From assembly GCA_000149265.1 (NCBI GenBank), contig CH002962.1, positions 84,691-148,690 on the forward strand: 64,000 bases of DNA. The letters run 5' to 3'. Of this stretch, positions 51,901 to 64,000 are shown one piece after another (positions within the stretch are counted from its first letter, which is position 1; the number at the start of each line of letters is the position of its first letter). This stretch comes from Ciona savignyi. Taxonomy: Eukaryota; Chordata; Ascidiacea; Phlebobranchia; Cionidae. The notes beneath the pieces are model-generated. The model was not told the origin of the DNA, made no database searches, and was given only the letters and a program-made list of their open reading frames with translations. The position numbers and the translations under genes are program-made.

Positions 51901-54900
51901 TCGTAAAGTAATCATAAAAAGATAAACTTACATTCGATCGCTCCTGCGCGCTCTTTCCAAGAGGACATCAAGGAAAGTATTTTGCTCACCATCGTTCTTC
52001 ACACATTGCACCCCTGAAACAATACAACGCCATTGTTTAAATGGGAATTCAAATAAGTTTTGAGATCATTGATTAAAATTTAACAGATTCTCTTTCACAC
52101 AAAAAGCTGTGATGCATTTATGTTTGTAAGTATCGAGGTTTGGCCTAATAGAAAGGACATGTCCAAGTTTTAGGGTTAAATTTTAAATTGTTATGCTTTT
52201 CTTTAAAGAAGATGTCTGTCTGCGTGTGGTCAATTTTGCTCCGGACGTCAATCCCGATTAGGGAGAACACAAATTAGGCCCGGCATTTATGTTATGCTCG
52301 GACAGGCACAAGTTATCTTAACTACCTACTTTGCTGTTGATTGTATAAGGCGCGCTTAGAGAAAATTGGTGGTTTTAGGCAGTAATTAAATCTGCGCAAG
52401 TCATTAGCGGTGTAGTGTGCGGGTTTGGCAAGTTAAAACATCGACCGAAAGTGATTCCCACACGGATGTAAGTCTAACTGTACGTTGCAAACCTTAACTA
52501 TGCGACATGGTATTAAATTGTTTAATATAATCATCAGTTGTTACTGTAGCATCGGCGCCTGATACTTGTAACAGTGTATGTTCCCATAAGGATATGGAAA
52601 CACAAAATATATCTTCGTCGTGCTGGGTCGTAGAGTCCGTAACGCTAAATAACCACATGTGTGTGACTTTCGACTTTAGCGTTAAACTATATAACCGCAT
52701 ATATTCGTATTTAAAAAAAACAATAATTATAAACGCCCAAAAAAGAAATTAAAAGAATTGTAGTGGTGCACCTAGAAACCGGCTGATTAAGTCCTTTAAG
52801 TATGTCAAAATGGCATTTGAAAGGCAGCTCGATCGACTTTCCCAGCAAGCTGATGAGCAGAAGCCACGGTGGGAATCTATTGAGCCAAGTAGCTTTAATC
52901 CCCCTTAAAACGTAGAAGTGTTGGCACAAGTCAACCTCGAGGACCAACCCGCATTTGAAGCCTATTCTTTGACGAGGAGTATTTTTACAGATATTTTGAA
53001 GTGAAAAATTGTCTGCTTGTTCTTTTAAATCAGATTAGAGTCAAAACTGTCAGAAACGCCACTGTTTAAACGCCAAATGATGTATTTTCGCCTTATTTTA
53101 AAATACCTGAAAGCATATTTGTCGCAATAGCTTTATGTTTGCCACCCAATTTTCCTTTGCCTCACTTCCAAATTCCACATTATGCACACCAAACAAACTT
53201 AATATATACCCACGCTACAGCATTTTTTTAAATACATGCGCAAAGATTAGAAATTTTTCCGATGTGTACTTATAAAGGCGTTTTCACATTATATTTTCCG
53301 TAAGTGCAAACGCTGAATTGATATACACAAGCGCGTCCGTCATTCAAATTTAACACGAACCGGCGTTGCTATCTATACAAATACATGTCTTGCTTTCACA
53401 AACTCCCTCCTTATAGATAAATGCCACCATGTTGATTAAAAACGTGGCATAGCTACCATAACGTTGGCACACGGTGCCGAAAAGTCAATACAAAAGAGAT
53501 AACGGGCAAGTTAAGACCCATTTATCTTGTCGTGATGAGTTGACGGGCTGACAAACTATAAACCCAACACGACAATCTGTTTGATTTATCTCTAAGAGTT
53601 TAAGAAGGATACAACACAATACAGTAAGCCAATATTAGCCTTTTTGGCTGGATTTGCGTAAAATTCACATATTTTTACAGTTCTTTTTAAAGCCGCTTAA
53701 TCTGATAAAATCTTCGTCCAAATATAATTTATTTAAAAGAACTAAAACACACAAATCCGAAAAAGAATGAAAGTTTAATAGATTTAATTAGTTTGAGCAA
53801 ATTTGATTAAAAATGTAATTGAGTCGTATTCGGTTGCGACGACTCTTATATTATGTTAGACCACTAATCTATCAACTTTTTACTGGACCTATTTAGCCGC
53901 AAGGAGTCTGCGCATACTTTTAGGAAATATTTAGAGTCAGGGGTGTTGACATGTATATACCTAAAAATCAAGCTCGCCAGTTTAAGTTATCTACCGGGTG
54001 CTTAGAAAGATCGCGGTTTATTTAGATTTCCAATCAGTCACACTCTTTCCGTGAGCTCGCCGGACCAAATTATTCCCATTGCGGTGTACCGTTCCCCGCA
54101 TATTAGTGCGATTTTTATCTCGGTTTGATATGCAAGCGGTGGTAAAAGAATGTCCGATAAGATCCGTAATGTAAACTCAGAAAATACGGAAATTGCAGGA
54201 GTTGAATAACTGTAGGGTCTATTTGAATGCACGATCTAAGAGAAAAAACCTGATTTATGGCTTTATTGTGACTATTCCTTATTAAAGCCAACATAGCTTA
54301 AACTCTTTTAACAAATGTATACGGCTATATATATTTGGAAACCTCTTGAAATATCTATTATTTTTACTTACACAATCGAAACTTTTAACATAAGCAGATG
54401 GACAAGTGAAGTGTTTAGTAGGGTTCGTGCATGCTAACTACATATCAAAACATAATTACTCAAATGGACATGTTATGTTCGATCGTGTGTTGCCCAAATA
54501 GACGTTTAATAAAATATTTATCTTCTTTGTTTGACGCCGGCGGTTAAGTTGGTTATAAATCATTAATAACACTTACATGTGCGGTTTTCTGTTTGAAGCG
54601 ACAAGGTTATAGTGGTTACGTTTTAAGTGGGTTGATTAGCACTATACACCTGAACTTTGTCACATCTCCAAAGTCCCGATCAACAAATCTGTTGAGGCAA
54701 CCAACCTTGATAAGCATGATACCCAACCCCATCTTGGGTTCATTTGCTCCCGTTATATATGAACAAAAAAATAGGCAAAACACCTGACCGGTATTGTACT
54801 TGCAGTACATACATAAGTGGCTCTGTTACACAGGCAAATACCCCGGTCTTTGAAGTGTAAAACGTCGCATGATTCGGCTTATTTACTCCGGTGCGATAGG

Positions 54901-55576
54901 CGGTCCGCTTCGCACGATATTTTTGCCCCAAAAAGAGAAAAAAAGCTTAAAAAGTGAACAAGCGGGGATTTGGTAACGCCAAATAGCCAGGTTATCTTCA
55001 TTGATGTTCTAAGCTCCTTCTATCCGTCTGTATCTAAAAGTTGGCAATTTTTGTCTCCGGGAGCCCGTTAGCTTTCGTCACTGTCGTGCTTGCGAAGCCG
55101 AGTATTATGACGTCACAGTTTCCGACAAAGGATCCATTGTTTTGACAGCGGAAAGTCGAAAAATGTGCCGATTTTTAAAAATTTAGTTATTATACAAATG
55201 ATAAAAGATGTATTTTTTCAATTTTTCAATATAAAAATAATTTTTATACACACTCAAACATTTTTTTTCTAAAAATGTATTAAAAAAATATATAATGAGT
55301 AATACATGGAGTTTTATCATTAAAACTGCACAAGCGGATTAACACATGCGCTACCAAAACCAGCATCGACAAAAGGTTGACAACGCCGGCCGGCGTTTAA
55401 ACCGCAAATGCCGGGGTGTAAATCTTAAATCCCGATCGCAGTTTCCCATTCACTAAAGTAAACGTTGATTAATCAAGAATTGACAAATTCGAAAATGAAC
55501 TGTCACACGTACCTGTTGCTAGTACACATATCCAAATCATTGATAATATGACGTAGGATGGATGACGTAACATCAT
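36921..55576 (-). CDS. ROR-type receptor tyrosine kinase, copy B (predicted pseudokinase)
   Basis: Nineteen exons in order: 55513-55576, 51932-52013, 50314-50357, 48243-48360, 45417-45598, 45023-45062, 44769-44908, 43329-43528, 42805-42990, 42595-42715, 41939-42087, 41531-41653, 39580-39690, 38771-38926, 38159-38337, 37866-37995, 37634-37753, 37383-37459, 36921-37215. They sum to 2517 nt, 838 residues and stop, with every phase matching. Seen: signal peptide (YVILSMIWICVLATG; an in-frame TAA lies upstream of the ATG pair), Ig domain (residues 64-163, YDSGLYRCEAS), a PPPPGK linker, Frizzled CRD (177-300), kringle (305-392, [19 protein letters not shown]), TM helix (about 397-420) before CRRK, and kinase (445-735) with GNGLFG, VAIKVL and HRDLAARN. 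The DLG site reads ISNLG and DxW reads SAVWSFG. The tail is only about 100 residues. Known: ROR proteins are Wnt5 receptors with weak or no kinase activity. This is the upstream tandem paralogue of ror-a. Confidence 0.94.
37638..38030 (-). other. Gene-conversion tract, ror-b side
   Basis: Partner of 18453-18845. It contains exons 37866-37995 and most of 37634-37753, with the 112-base intron between them. The last codon of the shorter exon (ACA, against AAG in ror-a) lies just outside the identical part, so the tract breaks near the splice donor. Confidence 0.9.
45023..45062 (-). other. ror-b 40-nt proline-rich linker exon
   Basis: Encodes KKPPPPGKNDKPK between the Ig and Frizzled domains. 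It begins after CGCTATAG and ends at GTAAGT; phase 1 in, phase 2 out. It is required to keep the frame and has no visible counterpart in ror-a. Confidence 0.8.
50503..50672. repeat. Short inverted repeat pair, possible MITE
   Basis: CGGCTCATTTGC near 50507 and GCAAATGAGCCG near 50657 are exact reverse complements about 150 bases apart, and the match extends imperfectly outward. It lies in a ror-b intron. No target-site duplication is certain. Confidence 0.35.
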
Positions 55577-58500
55577 ATTTGACCTTTAGTACACTTGTTT
55601 TGATTACACAGCAGTTTTTACAGTTTCTAACGATGTTTCTTTATTTAACTTAAAACAAACTATAAATCAAAGTATTTGATCACCAAATATGACAAAAATA
55701 AGAAGTGCGACTGATCAAATTCTCGTTATATAATATAACCTTATTTATGCACAGAGTTTAACTTTATAAAACCAACACATGTTGTCTGTATAATATCTGT
55801 ACCACACGTAGCCTATATACCTTATAAACCTAGTGTAATACTGAACACTAAACTTTTTCTCAACGCACTTTTTATTTTCTAAATTAAAACTCACAATCCC
55901 AATGCTCAATCTGTAATAATTGCTGTAAATTTGCCTGGTGTTATACTTTACACGACACCTCATAGTTCATATATATCCATAAGTACGTCAAACTAATTAA
56001 TTCACTTCCTTGGACGAACGTCCGTTGGGCAACCCACAATCGACTGAACGACGAGCGATGGCACGCTGCGTTTTATGACATCACAATCTTTCTACCCGCT
56101 CTAGAATAAAGCGCGTTATCGCAGGCGGGCTCATTGACAAGCAAAACATTATCGCGTTTTCCCGACGCACTAACAATTAAAACACTCGAAACGCAAACAA
56201 GAACTACATCACAATGCTTGTTTCGCCTCTCATTAGCAAACAGTGTACATTGTCTTGTCGTCCGCTACCGCTATTTGTCGATTACAGCGTTTTGTTTTGA
56301 TTAGCGCGAACAAATTATGACAGTGGGGAACAGCAGACACATTTCCCCAGCACCCAGTCTTTAAAACACGTCGCTCTGCATTCTTATAAGCACGCTTAAT
56401 CCTATGACATGGCTTTTACCTTTAGAAGGCGAGTTCTTATCGGTCTATCAACACAATTTCTAATTAATAGACGAATTATATGATTAATGCTGAGAGTCTG
56501 AATAAAACATACGATTCGTTTCGCTTTTGTACGATTTTAAACGCTTTACGATTCTGGGTTGGTTTATTAGGAATGCTTTACAACTTACGAACCCACTGTG
56601 GTGCAAACAAGAATGTTGCACTTTTGTTGTTGTAATTAGATAATTACCATAAATACTAAAACTATAAATCCAAAAGAAAAATGACGTCATATACCCCCCA
56701 GTGTGCAAATAATTTTTAAGATATCTTGGACGGTGGCATCAAGGTTGCGGGTTGAACAACCAACAACTTTAGTTGAAAACTCCCAGGCTAATACCACTGA
56801 TGCGTGTCGTATGAAACAATGCCGTCTGTTACGAAACAAACACTTTAATCTTTACCATTGTTTGCATTTCACATGATTCTTGTTTCGAGACCGGGCGTCC
56901 CTTAAACATAGATTAGCTCATTAGAATACGCTTGTAAACGTATTATATTATCAAACGTATAAAGGTTGGAGATAGAGTTTTGATTGTGACGAAACCATGG
57001 TGTTTTCAAATCAACAATGTAGTAGTCGCCTACATTGACCTTTTTGGAGAAAAGATCAAGTCCATTTGAAGTTTTTTTCAAAAATTGCAATTATTTTTTA
57101 CTTTATAGCATTTTATAACTAATTGTTGAAAGATTGCTGCTTTAGCACAGTCTGGGCTGCACGTCAAACTACGTCGTAAAGAAATACGGCTATGTGTTTA
57201 TATTTATATACAGTATATATATAGGTCTACTATAAAATACTTTATTGGCCTATTAACAATGCTCTCGTAATAAAAGGAAACTTTAATTGTAAAAATTAAA
57301 CTTCTTAAACATTTTGTAAAAAAGTTAACGGTTTTAAAAATGTAAACAATAAATACTTTGTGAAACAGATTTCAAAAATTAAGGACTTAGGAAAATGAAT
57401 TAATTTAAATTATTGTTACATTACTTTATCATTTGTGTTTAGTTTGTTGTCGTACAATTTTGTAAAAAAAACTCAAAGTTTTAAAAGTATTAATTTCTAT
57501 CTCATCAACCTATTGGAAGTGTAAACACTAATCTCAATATAAAAATTAATTACTTAAATAATCCGAAATTTAACGAAGCAAAACCTATGATTAACCATAC
57601 CTTGCTTATTATAAGTAAATTTGTTTTAATTCTGCAGACTAAAGTTGGATTGGTTGGGTTCCAGAAAATCCATTTAAATTTTCCAAATGAGGCGAGAAGG
57701 ATCTGCTGTTTGATTTTTATGCGACTCTGAGTTAACAAAGCCGCTTTGGCTTTTGTATAATGAAAGAAGCAAAAACTATGTTTTCAAACACTGCAGCTGC
57801 GTTTGGAAGAGGATGGCAGGAAAAAGGCAACAAAAGATCCATCAAGGCCCGAAATCAAGATGAATTGGTCGATAATTAAAGTTTGGGGAAAGATTGAACA
57901 GGAGTTGTTTCAAATTAAAATGAAATTTCACAACAACATAAGAAAACCTCAGCATTCTTGAACCAAACACAAAATAAAGTTGGACAGGTTACCATAACTA
58001 CCATAGCGTGTTATACACAATATAGAGATATTATAGTAGTTTAAGTTCAATATATTAAATTACGTAATTTTAATGCTTTTCCTCATGGACACAAAACTAG
58101 TATCGGCCTAGCGAAGTTCCGGTTTACGTCCCGAAATCGCTGCTGCTGCATTATCACGAGCCAAAGCTAATATGGACAAAAAATTTGATATTTAAATTGG
58201 ATTATCCAAACATTTCGCGAAACTTTAGATGGTAGCTGAGAATGTTCTTGTGTCTTGCTTTGCCACTGTTTAAGAAGATACGTCGACCAGTACCGACTGG
58301 TCAACGGGACACAGATTTAAAGAATTAATTAAATTAATGTTTAAAATGAGCAAAAACTAAGAAAATTTATACTGTTAAACCACAAACCTTGGGTAAAATC
58401 AGTCACGCCCAAAACGATATATAGTAAATATAGTTGGACCCCGCCCAAATTCAGAATTCTACTCTTACAATTTTCCCAGCTCACTTTCACATCGAACCAT

Positions 58501-60722
58501 GTTTACTGTCGTGGTTATTTCCATGACAAAACAAAAGCATTAGGTTTTTTTTCACACGGACATTTTTATCCATTCTGACATATATAGGGTGGCGGCTCAG
58601 AAGATGGCCATGTGAAAAATTGTCGAAAAATCGACACATTTTTTTGCCAAGGCACTTTACAACGAATAAAATCACTAGCTTTTAAATTGTGTTATCATTT
58701 GCTAAATTTGTGCTAAACATTTTATTTTATTAAAAGCACGTTTGTTCTAATCAACATGTAATGCAGCTTTTTTGGTTATCTTGCTCCGCTATTACCCTTA
58801 ATGAAAACAGGTTGTCGCTTTTCACAATGACATATTTTAATCAGATATAGCGGTAATTTTTAAAGAAAAACCGTTTTTTTGTCCCTGGTGGCAGATGCTT
58901 TAAACGCTATTGTTGTACATAGGACGTAGGTGTTTAAGTGCCTTGTCATCTGAGCTTTGGTATTAAGAGTTAAATAGTGTTTTAGTGTATAGCAACGTAA
59001 AGAACGGTTTAGGTAGCCTTTTTAGTAAGTGTTGTACCAAGTTCGAAACGGGTGTGTTATACCACTACTGGTCGGTCACGGTTTTTAAGAGTGAAGCATC
59101 CGCGAAAGTGGGCCCAGCTGCAAATGGAGCTAAAAAGCAGCATTTTCCTAAGCGCGTTGGCAAATTGCTCTTGGTGAAGTTTGTCTAATTAAACCTTGGC
59201 ACGAGGCTAAGTGATAATTGCTGTATCCCATGTAAACACAAGTAAAACAACAAACTGGTTCTCTGGAACAACAACGGACTAGGTAAGTGAGAATCTTAAA
59301 AACACAACGCCAAAGCTGCCCGCGAGGAAATATTTTGACTTTTTGTGCATTTCATTTTGTTTAATTTATCCTGTCACTCAAACTATCAGTAAAAAAGTTA
59401 AGTACTTCAATTAAAAAAATGCTAAATTCACCCATAAGCTTAAAAGCAGTTGTTATTAAAGGGTTAAAAACGGAAGAACAATAATTTAATTATGAAACAA
59501 TTCGTTGTTTTTACCTAATAAATAAATCGGTTTATTTAATTGATTACCTGAAAAAGTGAATGCTAAAACAATGACCGGTGACTCATCGAACCAACAGAAG
59601 CCATCTATCTACCTTAATAAGCCGAAATTAATAAATTATCACTTCGGGATGCTTAATTATGGTTAAAAAGATTAAGTGTATACAATGTTTTAGTGTTTAT
59701 ATTTTTTTAATTAATATTAAAACAACGAGTGTGATTGTTTGACTTATTTGCATTCCTTTACTTACAGAACTAATACTTCATTTACAGTCAAACTCGAGCG
59801 CCCTCTTCTGTCAAGGATATATACCTAACCGTTAGAAGATTTTAGAACACGATATTTATAGTTTTAACAGGGAATTGAAAAACACAAGAAGAGGAATGGG
59901 ATATTCACAGGAAAATGTCCGATGACTTTATACCCATCATCGGGTTACTTGAGGTGTCGTAATGTGTTGTATATAAATGCAGACGGTGCTACTGTTTGTA
60001 GTTCTTCCCATTAATTCAATGTGTTCAGGTTACTACTGCTTATACTTTACCCAACCGATTACCAGGACTGGGTTCTATACACGAACTTTCGGGAGACGGC
60101 CAACACTCTAACCAACTTAGCTAACTGGTTAAACACAATCGAAATATCCCTAATCAATATTCAAAAGAACTGTTGTATATATTGACGAACAGTCATACTT
60201 AAGGGGTCAAGCGAAATTGAAGGGTCCTGGAGTAGATGCGAGAACATGGTAAAACGATTAATGTTTTAACATTCCCCCCAGATTAAGTGCATCGTTAAAA
60301 TTAAAAAATAAAGAACCTTATGTCAGTGCTCATTTAAACAATATTGCAATATTTTCCATTCTGAGCGTGCTGTTCGTATCCAGTTTCGTGTTATTCGTAA
60401 TGAAATTCTAAATGAGATTAGTATATGCGAGCAAATGGGTCTAACACATTATTACCCTAAAAGTTTACACGGAGTATGTTTCTATGTTTGCTCTTCATAA
60501 GTCAAACAGTCGGCTTTCATTTTGTTAATATTGCAGTTTCTAAGCGATACAAGTTACCACTAGGTGGTGACAAAGATCTATTCAACCACGATTGAACTAC
60601 GCTAATTGGGATTTAACATTCAAAAAATGGACCAGTAAAAATAAACAAATAAAAAGATTTTTGGTTTGGGTTTACAGACGTCAATTAACTTTTTGAATGG
60701 AAATAATCTATCGGACTACAGC

Positions 60723-60750
60723 ACACGTTCAATCCCACACGTTCAATCCC
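60723..60750. repeat. Perfect 14-nt tandem duplication
   Basis: ACACGTTCAATCCC occurs twice head to tail with no difference, which suggests a recent small duplication. Confidence 0.7.
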
Positions 60751-61436
60751 AGTATGAAACTAACTGAAAAATAGTTGCATCAGAAATCCCATTGTAAAGG
60801 AATACTTATTTTCATTAAAAAAATAATTACAACTAACTAACATTTAACTGATTTAAGATTATTAATATGTGTAGACTACTTAAGTAAATAATAGCAAAAC
60901 ATTATAGTATGTCCATACCTATAAGTAAGGATTTGGGAAAGTGATCAATGTTTGTGTCAGTTTGAACCTGTGATCGTGTTAGCGATTGTTCAGAATACAG
61001 AAGATATGATAATATTTTATTAATTTGCTTAACATTTCGCCCGAAAGTGTTATTCCAACGTAGTTTACAGATGAAGTGGGTGCTGTGCTAATCGCAGTAA
61101 AATCCCATTTTCGAAGACTTTGATGAGGTCAAACTTTAAGGAGGAGCAAACTTTAAAACAGCCCTGAACGATGCATTAGTTGTTTTGTGGTGCACAGAAG
61201 CAGCATATTTATATGCGAAGATGCGTTATGTTTTTACAATTCACACTAATATTTTCATTTTCAACAAATATTTAGTCAGATATTTTAGAATTTGCAAAAA
61301 AAACATTGTCATTATGTGGAAAGATATCACATTTAAAATGTGAAAAAATAGACAAATAGACTTACATATTTCTTTTCCACCAATTCCAGCTTTGAAGGTT
61401 AAGCTTATTTTTTTCTTGACAATTACACCAAATAGC

Positions 61437-61640
61437 TTGACTAGTAAGAGCTATTGCAGTGTGTTGTATATGATAAAGACACGTTTCTTCAATTTGGTAG
61501 AACCCATTAAACTGCTGGGTTCAGACAATGTCCGTAAAGTGCCTTGCCCAAGGACACAACCTACTAGCTAGCGAGCAGTTTCGCACCTGCAACCTTTCGA
61601 TTGAAAGGCGCCGCACTTAACCGCCAGACTAACCGGCCAG
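61437..61640 (-). repeat. SINE family A, inverted copy lacking the tail
   Basis: AGAGCTATTGCAGTGTGTTG, GTTTCTTCAATTTGGTAGAA, GTGCCTTGCCCAAGGACACA and the head (GATTGAAAGGCGCCGCAC), close to the 4381 copy; the TATCC tail end is missing. Confidence 0.8.
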
Positions 61641-61689
61641 ACAAATATTACTAAGTTTGGTTTTAGTTAGTCGGGATTTATTTAGTTTT

Positions 61690-61865
61690 TGCTTGCAGAA
61701 ACAAACGTTAAACACTTTGTATACGATACATTAAGGGTGATGAGGTAACCAGGGAAGCCGATCGTTTCTGCATGCAAAAAAATATAGCGTACACTCAACA
61801 GGGTTTTTAAAATTATGGGGGTTCCAAGTGGTTGACGATCTCTAGTAATTTTACCTTTCCGGTAG
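61690..61865. repeat. Dispersed repeat, family C
   Basis: Shares GCTTGCAGAAACAAAC and GTGGTTGACGATCTCTAGT with the 24355 copy. Between 61690 and 62580, blocks resembling GGTGCAAAATTCCAATT recur about 61880, 62130 and 62510, suggesting several decayed copies side by side. Confidence 0.45.
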
Positions 61866-63258
61866 ATAGAGCAAGTAATCTGTCAGGTCTGATGAAAAAG
61901 GTCTGAAAATCCAATTGATTCCAACAAACATAACTTACCGGTACAAAATATAAAACAAAAATTTCTACCATCATTGAAAAACAACTCATCCCCGATTGTA
62001 CTTTTTCGTTGCGAATCCTCTGAAAGAATCCATGTTTTCACTACAAATCATACTATAAGATTTCACCCTATTACAATTGCTAAAACTAGTTGGAAGAAAA
62101 GAATGTATTTTTATGTTATTGTTTAAAGGGCCATCGGAACAGGTGCAAAATTCCAATTAGCGGGAATTAAATCTCCAAAAAGGAAATAAATAAAAATTCT
62201 TTCATACACAAAAAATCAACCAACTCATATAAGGTGCATACATATGAAAAAATATTGCCAGTGGGCAAAACTCATTTGGTTTTTAATATTGGAGTATTAA
62301 ACACAGGACTTATAAATACTACAAGGTCGTTTCGATTACTAGGAAATCCAAGGAACTCGCGGGTTTCTGCTTGTAGAAACATAGCGAAAAGTGTTACAAT
62401 TAGGGAAGGTTAACACGTGCTTCAAACTCTACAGTTACTCAATGATTATCGACTCGTAGACTTACAAGACTGTACGTAGTCTATTGTGAGTGAGAGTTAG
62501 TTTAAAAGGGTCTCTAGGAGAGGCGCAATATTGAAATTCTTTTTGATTTAGATATCAGAAATTGGTAAAGAAGTCATACCATAAAAAGAAATATATTTTT
62601 CGATAATGTGTGTAATAATTTTCGCTTAGAGGTTTAACAAAAAGCCCAATAAATAGAAGTAACAAAAGTTAAATATTTAAACGAAAATCAAAATATGGTA
62701 GAATATGTTTTATATCCGCGTTTTTTACTACTTTTTCCAAAATATAAGTTACGATTAATGAGCTACGAAAAAGACTGGATATTTAAATTATATGTTCAGA
62801 AACAAAGTTGCATTGAGAATTGATCTGCCCTTATCAAGATTCATATTAATTATATTTTATTGTAATGAAATTATTTTGCTTCTTTTTGCTTATTGTAAAT
62901 ATGTTTAATAGCTTCAATAATGCAATACAATAAAATAATATTTAAAGAACGTTTGGCGAGAAAATTCTTATGCCATTGATCAATATAATATGCCTTTCCG
63001 AACATTTACGTTTGAACTAGTTTTGTATTATTATGTTTGATGTTGAAATGTATTTCAAAAGCTCATTGAATAATGTGTAATGAGGTGCTATCCAGCAATG
63101 CGTTAAACAAGGCTTGTATATTTGGAACAAAATCTTCACCACTGGTGAATGCAGGGAATTATTAATTCCGCATTTTACTTCGGTGTGTGTTTCATAGAAC
63201 TTGCCCTCCGCATTGCTAGGAGTATTTTCGATTGGAAAATTAAAAATAATTCGATTTA

Positions 63259-63299
63259 TCGAAATTAGGCACGCAAAAATTCGAAATTAGGCACGCAAA
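63259..63299. repeat. 19-nt direct repeat upstream of GPCR exon
   Basis: TCGAAATTAGGCACGCAAA occurs at 63259 and 63281, 22 bases apart and exact, about 230 bases before the GPCR start codon. Could be chance slippage or a pair of sites; no function assigned. Confidence 0.6.
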
Positions 63300-63529
63300 G
63301 CTTTTGGTTGAGTATGGGCGGTTTAAAAAAAGTCCGGACTGTGCGATCCCCAGAACATTTACTTACCACAATTAAACCACACAAAATCCTGGGTTGAAAA
63401 GTAGGGACATACCACGGTTACCACTCCAAACCTTAGGTTATGTCGATGCTTGCTGGTAAATATTACTCCGATTTGCAAAGTTGGTCAAATTGACATTTTA
63501 GCATTTCGATAAAAAAGTTTAAAATCGCA

Positions 63530-63712
63530 ATGGAATTGACTACACCTGCTCCGTATTTATCAAGTTCGAGCAATATTGGACCGTTAGACAATCGATCTTC
63601 TGCCACGCAGTTCGAACCGTTGAAGACTGTTGTATTGCCATCCGTGTTCGGGATTGTATGCATATTGGGTTTGTTCGGGAATGCATTGGTTATGTACATA
63701 ATCCAAGTAAAG
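63530..63712 (+). CDS. Rhodopsin-class GPCR, first coding exon (partial)
   Basis: The exon encodes 61 residues: a short extracellular N-terminus with an NRSS glycosylation site, then TM1 VVLPSVFGIVCILGLFGNAL VMYIIQ with the GN pair typical of class A receptors (Asn 1.50), ending at AAG before GTAAGT in phase 0. The pattern GLxGNxLVxY is common in peptide receptors (somatostatin, galanin and opioid-like), but the ligand cannot be told from TM1 alone. The start is the only ATG in frame before TM1. The remaining exons must lie beyond 64000; 63713-64000 reads as intron. Confidence 0.75.
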
Positions 63713-64000
63713 GTAAGTAAATCTGACAAACAAAGGATCAATTAGTTTCTCCAGTTGAGATGTGTCAATATGATTTATTTGATAGATCTAATCACGACAT
63801 CTCACGTTTTTCTTGGGGATACAGTCTATTGATCTATATATGTCGTGGTTCTGTTACTACATATTTTTTTTGTATCTTTCACATAATTTTTTCCAATATT
63901 ACATATTTTCCTAGGCGTACTTTTATTTAACCAAGTTAATTACTTGTCGGGTTGTAGATAAGGCGTGTCAGTGCCCGACCCCATCACGTCATCAGTGTGC

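Larger units (their letters stand above)
55577..63529. other. Long intergenic stretch between ror-b and the GPCR gene
   Basis: About 8 kb with no coding exon I can support on either strand; short open frames have AT-driven composition and lack splice context. It holds the SINE at 61437-61640 and family C relics at 61690-62580. Upstream control DNA of both divergent genes (ror-b minus, GPCR plus) would lie here. Confidence 0.5.

Overview
The window is nuclear DNA of a tunicate, most likely an ascidian of the Ciona type. It is AT-rich, has compact multi-exon genes with GT-AG introns of a few hundred bases, carries short tRNA-derived SINEs, and encodes clear metazoan proteins. There are no prokaryotic features. 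I rebuilt gene structures by joining exons through splice sites and reading phase. Most exons lie below normal ORF length cut-offs.

Layout. (1) 205-3053 (+): a complete six-exon gene for SF3A2, the U2 snRNP splicing factor; its second intron is a GC-AG intron. (2) 3493-12710 (-): a gene convergent with SF3A2, encoding a Dbl-homology (DH) plus pleckstrin-homology (PH) Rho-family exchange factor. Ten exons were recovered; the 5' end was not. (3) 17103-32015 (-): 'ror-a', a ROR-type receptor tyrosine kinase (signal peptide, Ig, Frizzled CRD, kringle, TM, kinase, long P/Q/Y-rich tail). One short linker exon is missing, probably in the 131-base assembly gap. (4) 30629-34528 (+): three candidate exons of an unidentified gene opposite the first exon of ror-a. 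(5) 36921-55576 (-): 'ror-b', a second ROR gene in tandem. Its 19 exons join to a clean 838-residue frame. (6) 63530-63712 (+): first coding exon of a rhodopsin-class GPCR that runs off the window.

The most interesting object is the ROR pair. The two genes share exon order, phases and many exact exon lengths, yet most exons encode strongly diverged protein. A 393-base tract over the C-lobe kinase exons and the intron between them is instead 13 substitutions short of identity with no indels, and one 130-base exon is identical. This is the signature of recent gene conversion. Both copies also carry Asn in place of the DFG/DLG Asp and Ala in place of the subdomain IX Asp, so both are predicted pseudokinases.

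Between genes lie tRNA-derived SINEs of two families, a block of four ~335-bp tandem units at 23040-24350, and old dispersed repeats. The long stretches 12711-17102, 32016-36920 and 55577-63529 hold no gene I can support apart from the candidate (+) exon at 34441-34528.
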